The notes beneath the pieces are model-generated. The model saw only the letters and a list, made by a program, of their open reading frames with translations, ran no database searches and was not told the origin of the DNA. The translations under genes were made by a program, and so were the position numbers. A DNA stretch of 64,000 nt from Lactobacillus xujianguonis (GTDB taxonomy: Bacteria > Bacillota > Bacilli > Lactobacillales > Lactobacillaceae). Shown piece by piece: positions 18,559 to 26,048 of this stretch. Location: contig NZ_ML136873.1 in NCBI RefSeq assembly GCF_004009905.1, positions 83,310-147,309 of the forward strand, given 5' to 3'. Numbering within the stretch: position 1 is the first letter of the stretch; every line of letters starts with the position of its first letter.

Positions 18559-18604
18559 TTGATAAATACTGACAACTTTTGACAGGGTTTAACTGTATTA
18601 TAAA
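18559..18604. promoter_or_regulatory. Divergent control region of WYL regulator and PPOX gene
   Basis: The plus strand carries TTGACA (18579-18584) and a TATAAA-like -10 (18599-18604), but the spacing is only 14 nt. TGACA is repeated directly at 18570 and 18580. Short -35/-10 spacing is typical where an activator must bind, which fits regulation by the adjacent regulator (inference). Confidence 0.4.
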
Positions 18605-18630
18605 GAATGCAAAGTGAAAGGATGAAGAAA

Positions 18631-19017
18631 ATGACGAAGTTTATGAATGAAGAATTTTTAGATGTTTTATTTGATAAAGGACCTGCGACGATCGTTAGCG
18701 TGAACGGTAATCCGGCTAGCGTGGTTAACACCTGGACGCAATACATTAGCGTGGTGCGCGATGATACCCTGCTGATTCCTGCTGCGGGGATGCATTCAAT
18801 TGAAAATGACTTCGAGAATGATCCTAAGCATGAGTTGACGATTGCGATTGGTTCTTACAATTATGAAGGTAAGGCCGGCATGGGTCGCGGCTACCACATT
18901 CATGGTCAGGGCGAGTTCATTACTGAGGGTGAATATTTCGAACAAATGAAGGCACAATTCGATTGGATTCGTGCAGTGTTAGTTGTGAAGATCCATGATA
19001 TTGAACAGAAGATTTAG
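18631..19017 (+). CDS. Pyridoxamine 5'-phosphate oxidase-like flavin-binding protein
   Basis: This is a 128-residue split-barrel protein of the PPOX/FMN-binding superfamily. It begins MTKFMNEEFLDVLFDKGPAT, and ASVVNTWTQYISVVRDDTLL and ELTIAIGSYNYEGKAGMGRG form the FMN-barrel strands. Small members act as flavin reductases or general redox proteins rather than in PLP synthesis. ATG 18631 is chosen because GAAAGG lies 9 nt upstream; ATG 18622 is too close. It is divergent from the WYL regulator, which probably controls it. A terminator follows. Confidence 0.8.
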   Translation: MTKFMNEEFLDVLFDKGPATIVSVNGNPASVVNTWTQYISVVRDDTLLIPAAGMHSIENDFENDPKHELTIAIGSYNYEGKAGMGRGYHIHGQGEFITEGEYFEQMKAQFDWIRAVLVVKIHDIEQKI

Positions 19018-19033
19018 GCAATAAATCTCCAAA

Positions 19034-19053
19034 GTTCTTGTCCACGTAAGAAA
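19034..19053 (+). repeat. Dispersed repeat, copy C
   Basis: GTTCTTGTCCACGTAAGAAA lies between the PPOX stop and its terminator. Confidence 0.6.
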
Positions 19054-19066
19054 GAAGAGCAAAACT

Positions 19067-19108
19067 AAAAGCAATCAGAAATGAGTTTTCAAGTCTGATT
19101 GCTTTTTT
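19067..19108 (+). terminator. Terminator after the PPOX gene
   Basis: AAAAGCAATCAGA pairs with TCTGATTGCTTTT and is followed by further T residues. Confidence 0.88.
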
Positions 19109-19162
19109 AGGTTTTTAGAAATTTGGGAATGTATTTAACGAATGAAATTATGAGGTTGTTGC

Positions 19163-19399
19163 TTATTCAGCTAACTTACCAACAACGTCTAAGTTAGCTA
19201 AAACTTTATCACCATGAGGAGAGTGCTTGAGTGCTTCGGTAAGATCTTGTCCTGCAAGGTTTCCATGGTGCTTGCCACCGTGCCATTCAGGAATGTCAGT
19301 GACATCGTAAACGACGCCGTTGACTGCTACATATGCTTTGTGTCCATCTTGACCGTTAAATTCTGCTAATTTATCTTTTGTAAAAATCTTTTCTGCCAT
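19163..19399 (-). CDS. Cytochrome b5-like heme-binding protein
   Basis: This is a 78-residue soluble cytochrome b5 fold. The core motif VVYDVTDIPEWHGGKHHG carries the first axial His in the HPGG-equivalent WHGG; the second heme His is probably in KHSPHGDKVL. No signal or anchor is present. Lactobacilli generally do not make heme, so function would depend on exogenous heme, or the domain may bind another ligand (inference). AAAGGTGG precedes the ATG on the minus strand. It is a single gene. Confidence 0.88.
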   Translation of the reverse strand: MAEKIFTKDKLAEFNGQDGHKAYVAVNGVVYDVTDIPEWHGGKHHGNLAGQDLTEALKHSPHGDKVLANLDVVGKLAE

Positions 19400-19577
19400 G
19401 AATATCCACCTTTCTAGTAGAAACGTTAAACTAACTAATCGAATAGTACCATTATTTATTTAAAAATGCAACATTATTTTTTCGCCTAATTACAAGCATA
19501 TAAGTTGAATCAGCTTACACTGCAGTATAAAATAATAATCAACTAAGTAATTGAATAGTTAAAAAGAAGGTGCTTTG

Positions 19578-19997
19578 ATGGAAGAAAAAGAATTAGCTCA
19601 TTTAACTCCTAAGCAATATGCTGTTACGCAAAAAGGCGCAACTGAGATGGCATTTACTGGGAAGTATGATGACTTTTATGAAAAGGGCATCTATGTAGAT
19701 GTGGTTTCTGGAGAGCCATTATTTTCTAGTGAAGATAAGTATGATGCTGGGTGTGGTTGGCCGTCATTCACTAAGCCAATTAAGAAGCTCGACTATAAGG
19801 TTGATAAATCTTTCTTCATGAGAAGAGTGGAAGTCAGAAGTCCAGAAGCTGATTCTCATTTAGGGCATGTTTTTGATGATGGTCCGGTTGAAGAAGGCGG
19901 TTTACGTTACTGCATTAACTCAGCAGCGTTGAACTTTATTCCTTATGATGAGTTAGAAGAAAAAGGCTACGGTCAATACAAGCAATTATTTAGTTAG
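19578..19997 (+). CDS. msrB: Peptide-methionine (R)-S-oxide reductase
   Basis: MsrB reduces Met-R-sulfoxide in proteins, 139 residues. Conserved features are [27 protein letters not shown] and the catalytic Cys in [12 protein letters not shown]. The zinc CxxC pairs found in many MsrBs are absent, so this is the zinc-free form. ATG 19578 is preferred over the TTG directly before it, with AAGAAGG 7 nt upstream. It is followed 12 nt later by msrA, so both sulfoxide epimers are repaired from one transcript. Confidence 0.96.
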   Translation: MEEKELAHLTPKQYAVTQKGATEMAFTGKYDDFYEKGIYVDVVSGEPLFSSEDKYDAGCGWPSFTKPIKKLDYKVDKSFFMRRVEVRSPEADSHLGHVFDDGPVEEGGLRYCINSAALNFIPYDELEEKGYGQYKQLFS

Positions 19998-20009
19998 GGG
20001 GGATGGCAA

Positions 20010-20531
20010 ATGGCTTTAGATACTGCAATTTTTGCTGGTGGTTGCTTTTGGTGTATGGTTGAACCTTTTGACAGCTTACCAGGCGTAGAAAAGATCGTGA
20101 GTGGTTATACTGGTGGACATGTAGCTAACCCTACTTATGAAGAAGTATGTGCGGGAAATACCGGTCATACAGAAGCTGTTGAAATTACTTATGATCCAGA
20201 CAAGATGCCTTATGACAAACTGCTCCAATATTACTGGCAAGTAACCGATCCAACGGATGCAATGGGGCAATTCCAAGATCGCGGTGATCAATATCGACCA
20301 GTAATTTACTACAATTCCGAAGTACAAAAGCAAGCGGCAGAGAAATCTAAGCAAGCTTTGGCTGATAGTGGCAAATTTGATGATCCAATTGTTACGGCAA
20401 TTGAACCAGCACAGCCATTTTATGCAGCCGAGGATTACCATCAAGACTTCTATAAGAAGAATCCACTTCGCTACATGATTGAAGAAGCTGGTGGCCGGGC
20501 TCGCTTTGTGAAAAAACACTGGGGTAGATAA
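20010..20531 (+). CDS. msrA: Peptide-methionine (S)-S-oxide reductase
   Basis: MsrA reduces Met-S-sulfoxide, 173 residues. The catalytic motif [12 protein letters not shown] sits at the N-terminus. [18 protein letters not shown] and [14 protein letters not shown] are family signatures, and [13 protein letters not shown] is intact. It is directly downstream of msrB with GGGGGA as ribosome-binding site, and a MarR-like gene follows 22 nt later. It thus lies in a three-gene oxidative-repair operon. Confidence 0.97.
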   Translation: MALDTAIFAGGCFWCMVEPFDSLPGVEKIVSGYTGGHVANPTYEEVCAGNTGHTEAVEITYDPDKMPYDKLLQYYWQVTDPTDAMGQFQDRGDQYRPVIYYNSEVQKQAAEKSKQALADSGKFDDPIVTAIEPAQPFYAAEDYHQDFYKKNPLRYMIEEAGGRARFVKKHWGR

Positions 20532-20553
20532 ATTAATTTAGGAGGTTAAGGTT

Positions 20554-21042
20554 ATGGCAGAATTAACCACAAAATTATTTCTTGATGTAAAGAAGTTAGA
20601 AAAGTATCAAACTTTATTAAAGAAGCAAGTTCATTTAGAGAATAAGGCTGCATTAACTAATTTCCCTAATAACCGCATTTACAAAAAGGTGCTCAGAACT
20701 CTTAGCAAGAATGGCAATGAGTTAACTAGCAACGATTTAATTTTCAAGTATAATTTCCGGTTAAGTGAAGTTACGGACGCAGTCGCTGCTCTTACAGCCA
20801 GTGATTTAATCACTAAGGAAGATATCAGCGACACGGAATGCAAGTTGAAGTTAACCGATCAAGGTATTGCTGCAATCAAGGACTTTAATAAGAGCCGTGA
20901 TGAAATTGCTCAAGCTGCTTATGGTAGTTTAACTGAAGATGAACAAAAGCAACTCGACGATTTAGTTAACAAGTTGCTTAAGGACTACGAGAGTAGAGAT
21001 GTGGACTACGCTGGTTTAATTGACTTATTGCACCTCAACTAA
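20554..21042 (+). CDS. MarR-like winged-helix protein
   Basis: This is a 162-residue cytosolic protein. The central part (about residues 45-115: NNRIYKKVLRTLSKNGNELT, then DLIFKYNFRLSEVTDAVAAL and LKLTDQGIAAI) has the helix pattern and wing of MarR-type regulators. The C-terminal helix resembles their dimerisation helix. It contains one Cys (in SDTECKLKL). AGGAGG precedes ATG 20554. It is the last gene of the msrB-msrA operon, which suggests a redox-linked regulatory role. The family call rests on pattern only. Confidence 0.65.
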   Translation: MAELTTKLFLDVKKLEKYQTLLKKQVHLENKAALTNFPNNRIYKKVLRTLSKNGNELTSNDLIFKYNFRLSEVTDAVAALTASDLITKEDISDTECKLKLTDQGIAAIKDFNKSRDEIAQAAYGSLTEDEQKQLDDLVNKLLKDYESRDVDYAGLIDLLHLN

Positions 21043-21054
21043 TATTAATAATTA

Positions 21055-21094
21055 AAAAATGGCTACTAATCGTTTGGGATCAGTAGCCATTTTT
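21055..21094 (+). terminator. Terminator of the msr operon
   Basis: AAAAATGGCTACT pairs with AGTAGCCATTTTT around a 14-nt loop. Confidence 0.9.
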
Positions 21095-21129
21095 ATGTTC
21101 GTAGTTTGACAAATAATTCATCAGCCAAT

Positions 21130-21159
21130 AAAGTATTCAATATAATGATTTAATACTTT
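21130..21159 (+). promoter_or_regulatory. Inverted repeat around the -10 of the first ArsR-rhodanese gene
   Basis: AAAGTATT (21130-21137) and AATACTTT (21152-21159) are perfect complements flanking TATAAT (21141-21146), just ahead of the GGAG ribosome-binding site. A self-bound ArsR operator is likely (inference). Confidence 0.55.
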
Positions 21160-21168
21160 GGAGATAAT

Positions 21169-21810
21169 ATGGACAAACAATACCAATACAAGACAGAGAT
21201 GTTTACAGCACTAGCGCAGATGGCCAAAGGGCTTGCAAGTGATAGTCGTTTAGTCATCTTACATTTACTATTTCAAGCTCCTAGCACGGTTGAGACACTA
21301 GCTAAAGAGAGCGGCTTGAGCGTTGCCAATACTTCAAGACATTTGCAGGTTTTAAAGCAAAGCAATTTAGTCAAGTCAGTTAAAGATGGTAACTATATCA
21401 TTTACAGCTTAGCTAATTACAAAATCTATGATCTAATCAATTTATTGATTGATATTGGCGAAGATGAAATTGCTGATTTTAAGAAGGCGCAAAATACTGC
21501 CAATAGTGAACCGGGTGTCAAAACGATTTCTTTAGCCGATGCTAAAAAAATCAAGGCACATAGCTTTATGCTTGATGCCCGAACCGAGCATGAATATAAC
21601 GAAGGTCATGTCGATGGAGCAGTGAATATCCCTTATACAGAAATTGAAGAGCATTTACAAGAGTTGCCTAAGAATCAACCGATTATTGTCTATTGTCGTG
21701 GTCGCTTGTGTCCAATTACTAATGATGTGACGAAAGAGCTGAATGATAATGGCTTTGAAGCTTATAGTTTAAATAATACGTGCCGCGATTGGCAAGAACT
21801 AAATTGCTAG
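21169..21810 (+). CDS. ArsR-family regulator fused to a rhodanese domain (first copy)
   Basis: This is a 213-residue fusion. The N-terminal ArsR winged helix (about residues 10-95) has SDSRLVILHLLFQAPSTVET, then SGLSVANTSRHLQVLKQSNL. The C-terminal rhodanese (about 120-213) has LDARTEHEYNEGHVDGAVNI and the active-site loop VYCRGRLCPITN. Such fusions sense sulfane sulfur or oxidants through the rhodanese Cys. A paralogue lies at 26367. Here the target is probably itself and possibly the sirtuin downstream. A strong inverted repeat surrounds its -10 box. Confidence 0.9.
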   Translation: MDKQYQYKTEMFTALAQMAKGLASDSRLVILHLLFQAPSTVETLAKESGLSVANTSRHLQVLKQSNLVKSVKDGNYIIYSLANYKIYDLINLLIDIGEDEIADFKKAQNTANSEPGVKTISLADAKKIKAHSFMLDARTEHEYNEGHVDGAVNIPYTEIEEHLQELPKNQPIIVYCRGRLCPITNDVTKELNDNGFEAYSLNNTCRDWQELNC

Positions 21811-21830
21811 AGTGCTTGTCTGCGTAAGAA
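21811..21830 (+). repeat. Dispersed repeat, copy D
   Basis: AGTGCTTGTCTGCGTAAGAA begins directly after the stop of the ArsR-rhodanese gene. The preceding GCTAG is shared with copy E. Confidence 0.7.
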
Positions 21831-21987
21831 TCAGCCCGTTAGCATTTATTTATAATACGCTTTAGCAAAAGCTGTAGTGAATTATACAGTTTGTCTAAAA
21901 ATGATCTTAATTACTTGTTCAAGACATGTTTTAATTTTAGCGAAAGTTAAAGACGCGTTGTATGAGATTTTTTAAAGAGGTTTCTAC

Positions 21988-22833
21988 ATGAATAAAATTG
22001 AACAATTAGTTGACCAAGTAAAAGCTGCCGATGCCATTGTTGTCGGTGCAGGTAGTGGGATGTCCAGAGCTACTGGTTTAGCCTCCTGGTACGAAGATAG
22101 TCCCTTGTACATGGACAATATGAAATATTTTGCTAAAAAATATGGCTTTCAAGGCTTATTCCAAGGATTTTATACTCGATTTGAATCAGAAGAAGAACAC
22201 TGGGCTTTCTATCTGGAACTGTATAAAATGATGACCGAAATTCCGCCACAGAAGCCAACTTATGAATATTTGCGGAAATTAATTGGTGATAAACCCGTGC
22301 ATTATGTCACGACTAACCAAGATATGCTCTTTACTAAATATTTCCCAGAAGAGCAGGTAAGTGAGATTCAAGGGTCATGGCATTACTTCCAAAGTTCACG
22401 TCCTGCAAGCGATCGCAAGCTTTATCCAACTAAGGGAATGCTGGACGTTTTGTACGACAAGATTGAAGATCATCGTCTGCCAAGTGATCTGATTCCACGC
22501 AGTGATGTTGATGGGGCAGCACTTATTCCGTGGGTACGTGGTCCGGAATTCTTAGAGGATCAAGAGTATTATGAAGAACACCAAAAGTGGAACAAGTTCA
22601 TGGGAGAACATCGTGGTGAAAAGATCCTCTTCCTTGAAATGGGTGTGGGCCGGATGACACCGATGTTTATTCAGGAGCCATTCTGGGAAATGACACAATA
22701 CATGCCTGATTCATTCTATGTGAACATTAATCCACGGGATGCCCGTACTAATCCAGCAATTGAAGATTGTTCCTTGTTAGTTGATGAAGATATCAATGAT
22801 GCCTTAAAAGCAGCTAGTGAAATGATCAAATAG
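21988..22833 (+). CDS. SIR2-like (sirtuin) NAD-dependent protein lacking zinc cysteines
   Basis: This is a 281-residue protein with the Rossmann NAD site of sirtuins (AIVVGAGSGMSRATGL), the TTNQDMLF motif and QGSWHYFQ with the putative catalytic His. The segment that normally carries the CxxC...CxxC zinc ribbon has no Cys (SSRPASDRKLYPTKGML); the only Cys is near the C-terminus (EDCSLL). This resembles the divergent macrodomain-linked sirtuins that ADP-ribosylate proteins, but no macrodomain, GcvH-like or lipoate-ligase gene is adjacent. It follows the ArsR-rhodanese gene by 177 nt. Confidence 0.85.
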   Translation: MNKIEQLVDQVKAADAIVVGAGSGMSRATGLASWYEDSPLYMDNMKYFAKKYGFQGLFQGFYTRFESEEEHWAFYLELYKMMTEIPPQKPTYEYLRKLIGDKPVHYVTTNQDMLFTKYFPEEQVSEIQGSWHYFQSSRPASDRKLYPTKGMLDVLYDKIEDHRLPSDLIPRSDVDGAALIPWVRGPEFLEDQEYYEEHQKWNKFMGEHRGEKILFLEMGVGRMTPMFIQEPFWEMTQYMPDSFYVNINPRDARTNPAIEDCSLLVDEDINDALKAASEMIK

Positions 22834-22837
22834 CTAG

Positions 22838-22857
22838 AGTGCTTGTCCCAGTAAGCA
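22838..22857 (+). repeat. Dispersed repeat, copy E
   Basis: AGTGCTTGTCCCAGTAAGCA begins 5 nt after the sirtuin stop; the preceding GCTAG is shared with copy D. Confidence 0.7.
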
Positions 22858-22905
22858 AAAAGAGTCTTATCGTTGCAAATAATTGCGCTGATAAGGCTCT
22901 TTTTG
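22856..22905 (+). terminator. Terminator after the sirtuin gene
   Basis: AAAAAGAGTCTTATC pairs with GATAAGGCTCTTTTT with one mismatch and is followed by T residues. Confidence 0.85.
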
Positions 22906-23346
22906 TAGTTAATGAAAGCTTTTAATTTAGAAACTAAGATGATGACAAATTAAGTAGTAGAGAAAGTGATGAGTCTCATTATCTTAGATTAATCTATATC
23001 TGTCTCACAAAAGCAACTTAAGTTACTTCGCAGAGTTAAGTATAAAAATGTGTTACTGAGATTAAAACATAACGGAGTTTGTGTGCTTTATTTCAGGGAT
23101 ACACAATTTTCGATAAACCTTTTCCGTTTATCGCTTCTTAATTATACCTACTTCTATTAGCCATTGCTAGCTAAAAGCGTGATTTTGAAGAGGTTCTATC
23201 CATTCTCTACTTGAGTGTTTCATTTTAAATAATTTACTTTAAAAGTGAAGAGCACTCTTCATTTTTCGAAACTATGCTTACAGCTAGTAGCAAACCAGTT
23301 GCTTGTCTGCGCCCATTAAATAGTATATATTGACATCATAGGTAGG
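22906..23346. other. 441-nt gap with hairpins but no supported gene
   Basis: No frame with a ribosome-binding site is seen. It holds CGATAAAC/GTTTATCG (23111-23118 with 23126-23133), a GAAGAG/CTCTTC hairpin followed by T residues near 23246-23270, and a dispersed repeat (copy F) at 23298-23314. A sequence ACATAACGGAG near 23067 is identical to the ribosome-binding region of the two YSIRK surface-protein genes at 50 and 53 kb. It may be a decayed surface-protein locus (speculative). Confidence 0.4.
23298..23314 (+). repeat. Dispersed repeat, truncated copy F
   Basis: GTTGCTTGTCTGCGCCC matches the first 14 nt of copy D and then diverges. Confidence 0.5.
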
Positions 23347-23352
23347 GTGATA

Positions 23353-23979
23353 ATGTTGTTATATGATACGCAGAGTCGCATAAAATACGGCTTGATTAAG
23401 GCGTTAGAGCAAAAGCCGCTGTATGATCTCAAAGATCTTGATGTCATCAAAAATGCGGAAGTTGCAAATGCCACTTTTTATAAATATTACGCAAATAAAA
23501 TTGTTTTATTAAAAGATGTCGAAGCTAGTTTGTTAGCAGAACTAAAGAAGGCACTAGCAGAAGACTTGAAAGTTTGGTACCATCCTAAGCATTCTCTTTC
23601 TAAAAAGGATATTGCCCGCTTGGTGGAAAATGGTTTGAACAATACTTTGGATTTCTTCGATAAATATCATCAAGAGCTTTTAGTATTGACTTCCAATAAT
23701 GGCGATCCTGTCTTGCGGCATACCTTGGTTGACGTGGTCAATCAGCGGTTGGTCCGGATCTTAAAATACTACTTCAATATCTATGAGCAAGAGGGGATGT
23801 TGGCTAAGAAGCCCAAGTTGTTTGATTATGTCGCTTATCGCTGGTCCAATGAAATTATTGATGACTTACTGTATTGGATAATCAACCGGAGTAAGATGAC
23901 GTTTGATGATGCTAAACAATGTTTGAGTATGTCATTTACTCAGTCCGTGTATGAGATTGTTACGCATGGCTTTAATTAA
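23353..23979 (+). CDS. TetR/AcrR-family transcriptional regulator
   Basis: This is a 208-residue protein. The N-terminal HTH (about residues 5-50: QSRIKYGLIKALEQKPLYDL, then NAEVANATFYKYYANKIVLL) fits TetR regulators with a C-terminal TetR_C-type ligand domain (DLLYWIINRSKMTFDDAKQC). ATG 23353 is preferred to GTG 23347. A -35-like TTGACA lies about 20 nt upstream. It is monocistronic with a terminator. No efflux pump is adjacent, so its regulon is not evident. Confidence 0.82.
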   Translation: MLLYDTQSRIKYGLIKALEQKPLYDLKDLDVIKNAEVANATFYKYYANKIVLLKDVEASLLAELKKALAEDLKVWYHPKHSLSKKDIARLVENGLNNTLDFFDKYHQELLVLTSNNGDPVLRHTLVDVVNQRLVRILKYYFNIYEQEGMLAKKPKLFDYVAYRWSNEIIDDLLYWIINRSKMTFDDAKQCLSMSFTQSVYEIVTHGFN

Positions 23980-23991
23980 ATAGTTAAAAAT

Positions 23992-24016
23992 GATTGGCCT
24001 AAAGGCCAATTTTTTC
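23992..24016 (+). terminator. Terminator after the TetR gene
   Basis: ATTGGCCT and AGGCCAAT pair around a 2-nt centre and are followed by T6. Confidence 0.85.
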
Positions 24017-24170
24017 TGCCTAAAAGCAGCTTCATTATATTGTAAATGCTACATATTTTTAGATAATAATATATAAATACCAAATTCAAAAATTTATCCC
24101 AAATTATCGCTTCATTCTCAAGATAAAGTTGTATAATACATGTATTAATTCTTGGAAGGGGAATATAAAA

Positions 24171-24830
24171 ATGAAATTCAAAAAGTTGTTAGTAAGTGTA
24201 GTTGTTTTAGCTGGTGCAGCTTTGACAATGACTACGATGCAAAATTCAGTCAAGGCTGATACTACTGCTAAGAGTGAAAATGCGGTCCAAACTAAGCCAA
24301 TGCAAGGAGTCAAGAATCGTCCTGATTTGACTAAGAAGGGCTACATCTTACGCGTGATCAACGATAAGTACGCTGATAAGATCTATGTTGGTAAGAAGAA
24401 CTACTCCAAGTCTTTAAAGAGCTTTGAACTTAAAGGTGTAAAAACTGTTAGCGCTAAGAAGGTTCAAAACGTTAAGTTCAGAGTTGAAAAAGAATTTGAT
24501 TACTCAAAGCGTCATACTGGTGCGCCAGTCTTCTTACTTGCATCCAAGGATAAGAATTACTTCATTTGGACGACTCAATCAGGTTTACAATACTTCTACC
24601 TTAACAACAAGAACATGCGCGGAGTTAAGAAGGCTTTAACTAAGATTGCAAATTCTGATAACCGTCAAGTAAAGAAGGGTAAGAACAAGAAGCAATTAGA
24701 CTTAGCCTTTAAAGCTGCTAAGAAGTTACGTGGTAAGCAAAAGAAGTTTGTCGTTAGTTCATTGAAAGAACTTAAGAAAGACGGCACGATGGATATTGAA
24801 GGGTCAAACTTATTACTCTTTGGTTTTTAA
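24171..24830 (+). CDS. Secreted Lys-rich hypothetical protein
   Basis: This is a 219-residue protein with a clear Sec signal peptide (MKFKKLLVSVVVLAGAALTM, then TTMQNSVKADT), cleaved after VKA. The mature chain is very basic (runs such as KKGKNKK and KKLRGKQKK) and has no cysteine or anchor. A Lys-rich exported protein of this kind could bind anionic wall polymers electrostatically (inference). ATG 24171 has GGAAGGGGAA upstream; longer in-frame starts would remove the signal peptide. No family was recognised. Confidence 0.8.
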   Translation: MKFKKLLVSVVVLAGAALTMTTMQNSVKADTTAKSENAVQTKPMQGVKNRPDLTKKGYILRVINDKYADKIYVGKKNYSKSLKSFELKGVKTVSAKKVQNVKFRVEKEFDYSKRHTGAPVFLLASKDKNYFIWTTQSGLQYFYLNNKNMRGVKKALTKIANSDNRQVKKGKNKKQLDLAFKAAKKLRGKQKKFVVSSLKELKKDGTMDIEGSNLLLFGF

Positions 24831-24872
24831 TTAGTAAGTGAGAAACTTCTTTTTAATTAAAATATTTCTATG

Positions 24873-24888
24873 TGTTACACATGAAACA
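24873..24888. other. parS-like ParB-binding site (one mismatch)
   Basis: TGTTACACATGAAACA matches the consensus TGTTNCACGTGAAACA at all but one position (CACATG instead of CACGTG). It is intergenic. Confidence 0.6.
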
Positions 24889-24935
24889 TCTTGCAAAAAA
24901 TTAAATCAGCGGTATGATTAAAACGTTAGTTGAAT

Positions 24936-25023
24936 AGGCGATGACGTTCGCCATTAAGCGAGTAAAATCTGATGACGTCTACTATTGTGAGGGGCAGAGC
25001 CCCACTAATAGTAGACGTTTTTT
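24936..25023 (+). promoter_or_regulatory. Fluoride riboswitch (crcB motif) with terminator
   Basis: The aptamer shows AGGCGATGACGTTCGCC, AAGCG and the conserved CTGATGACGTCTAC (24969-24982). The 3' part, ACGTCTACTATT (24975-24986), pairs with AATAGTAGACGT (25007-25018), followed by a T run, with a GGGGC/GCCCC inner stem. Fluoride binding would thus compete with terminator formation. It directly precedes two fluoride-channel genes. Confidence 0.92.
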
Positions 25024-25036
25024 AATGGAGGTAAAT

Positions 25037-25426
25037 ATGTCAGACAAAGTAAAAAACTATCTCAGCGTGGGTTTCTTTGCCTTTTTCGGTGGAGCATTGA
25101 GATGTTACTTGAATAATATTTGGGCGCAAAGTGGAACCTTCTTTGCTAATGTTACTGGCTGCTTTTTGTTAGCCTTTTTAACTTACTTCTTCTTGGAATA
25201 TCGAGAGGGGCGTGATTGGCTTGCAACTGGACTTTCAACGGGCTTTGTTGGTGCTTATACTACTCTTTCAAGTTTTAAACTTGATACTCTGAAGCAATTA
25301 TTAGAAGCAAGTTATTTACCAGCTGTGACCTACTTTTTATCATCAATTGTTTTTGGCTTGCTCTTTGCAGCTTTGGGTATGCTAGTTGGTAAAAAAGTAG
25401 GACAATTTTTTACGAGAAAGGCATAA
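25037..25426 (+). CDS. crcB1: Fluoride ion channel FluC/CrcB, first subunit
   Basis: This is a 129-residue, four-helix membrane protein that exports F-. It shows the CrcB features FFGGALRCYLNN, FFANVTGCFLLAFL and STGFVGAYTTLSSFKLDT. It works as a dual-topology or heteromeric dimer with the next gene. ATG 25037 is chosen because GGAGG at 25027-25031 lies 5 nt upstream; a longer frame runs back into the riboswitch and is not real. Expression is under the fluoride riboswitch. Confidence 0.95.
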   Translation: MSDKVKNYLSVGFFAFFGGALRCYLNNIWAQSGTFFANVTGCFLLAFLTYFFLEYREGRDWLATGLSTGFVGAYTTLSSFKLDTLKQLLEASYLPAVTYFLSSIVFGLLFAALGMLVGKKVGQFFTRKA

Positions 25427-25428
25427 CA

Positions 25429-25788
25429 ATGAACACAATTATTTTAGCAGGAATTGGGGCAATCTTTGGCGCTTGTGGACGTTACGCCATTACTAATTAT
25501 GGTAAGAAAAACTGGCCTAGCTTCTTCCCATTTGCGACCTTGTTGATTAACTTAAGTGGGGCATTTTTATTAGGATTGGTTTTTGCCTTACATGTTTCAC
25601 CATTTTTGTATGCTTTAATTGGCACAGGAGTCTTGGGTGGCTACACTACTTTTTCAACTTTAAATGTTGAATTGCTAGGTAAGCTAAAAGATCATCAAAC
25701 CAAAAACTTTTTCTTATACTTACTTGCTTCATATTTGGGAGGACTACTGTTAGTATTTGCTGGATATTATTTAGGCAAAATATTCTAG
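25429..25788 (+). CDS. crcB2: Fluoride ion channel FluC/CrcB, second subunit
   Basis: This is a 119-residue, four-helix partner of the upstream gene. It contains GAIFGACGRYAITNYG, FATLLINLSGAFLLGL and GTGVLGGYTTFSTLNVE, the Na+- and F--site segments of FluC. The 2-nt spacing to crcB1 implies translational coupling. Paired genes usually encode opposite-topology subunits that assemble as a heterodimer. Confidence 0.95.
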   Translation: MNTIILAGIGAIFGACGRYAITNYGKKNWPSFFPFATLLINLSGAFLLGLVFALHVSPFLYALIGTGVLGGYTTFSTLNVELLGKLKDHQTKNFFLYLLASYLGGLLLVFAGYYLGKIF

Positions 25789-25825
25789 CACAAAACTAAA
25801 GCAGCATAACTTTTAATCCTGATTG

Positions 25826-25853
25826 TTGACTTGTAAAAAGTAAGTGATATGAT
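25826..25853 (+). promoter_or_regulatory. Redox-module promoter/operator, copy 1
   Basis: TTGACT (25826-25831), a 16-nt spacer and TATGAT (25848-25853). The spacer contains ACTTG-N7-TAAGT. The whole block, and the downstream ACGTAGAATAGC, recur upstream of trxB at 27053, pointing to one regulator, probably the ArsR-rhodanese encoded between them. Confidence 0.75.
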
Positions 25854-25901
25854 AAAAGCAAAGTTCACCAAAAACGTAGAATAGCAAAAAGGAGAAAAAT
25901 T

Positions 25902-26048
25902 ATGACTGATAAAAAGAATGAAAAGAAGACCCCACTTTTTACTTCAATCAGTGATGACAACAATTTGAGTGCTGGTGTATGTGGTCCAGATGGTTGTGAA
26001 ATTGATTGGAGCAAGGCAAAGAAAAATGCAGACTCTGACAAGAAATAA
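25902..26048 (+). CDS. 48-residue microprotein with a CxxxxC motif
   Basis: This small cytosolic protein begins MTDKKNEKKTPLFTSISDDN and contains AGVCGPDGCEIDWSK, then a Lys/Asp-rich tail. The two Cys could form a disulfide, bind a metal or carry sulfane sulfur. AAAGGAG is a strong ribosome-binding site 7 nt upstream of ATG 25902. It is the first gene of the thiol module; its end overlaps the thioredoxin-like gene start by 23 nt. No family name is known to me. The conserved promoter supports reality. Confidence 0.75.
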   Translation: MTDKKNEKKTPLFTSISDDNNLSAGVCGPDGCEIDWSKAKKNADSDKK

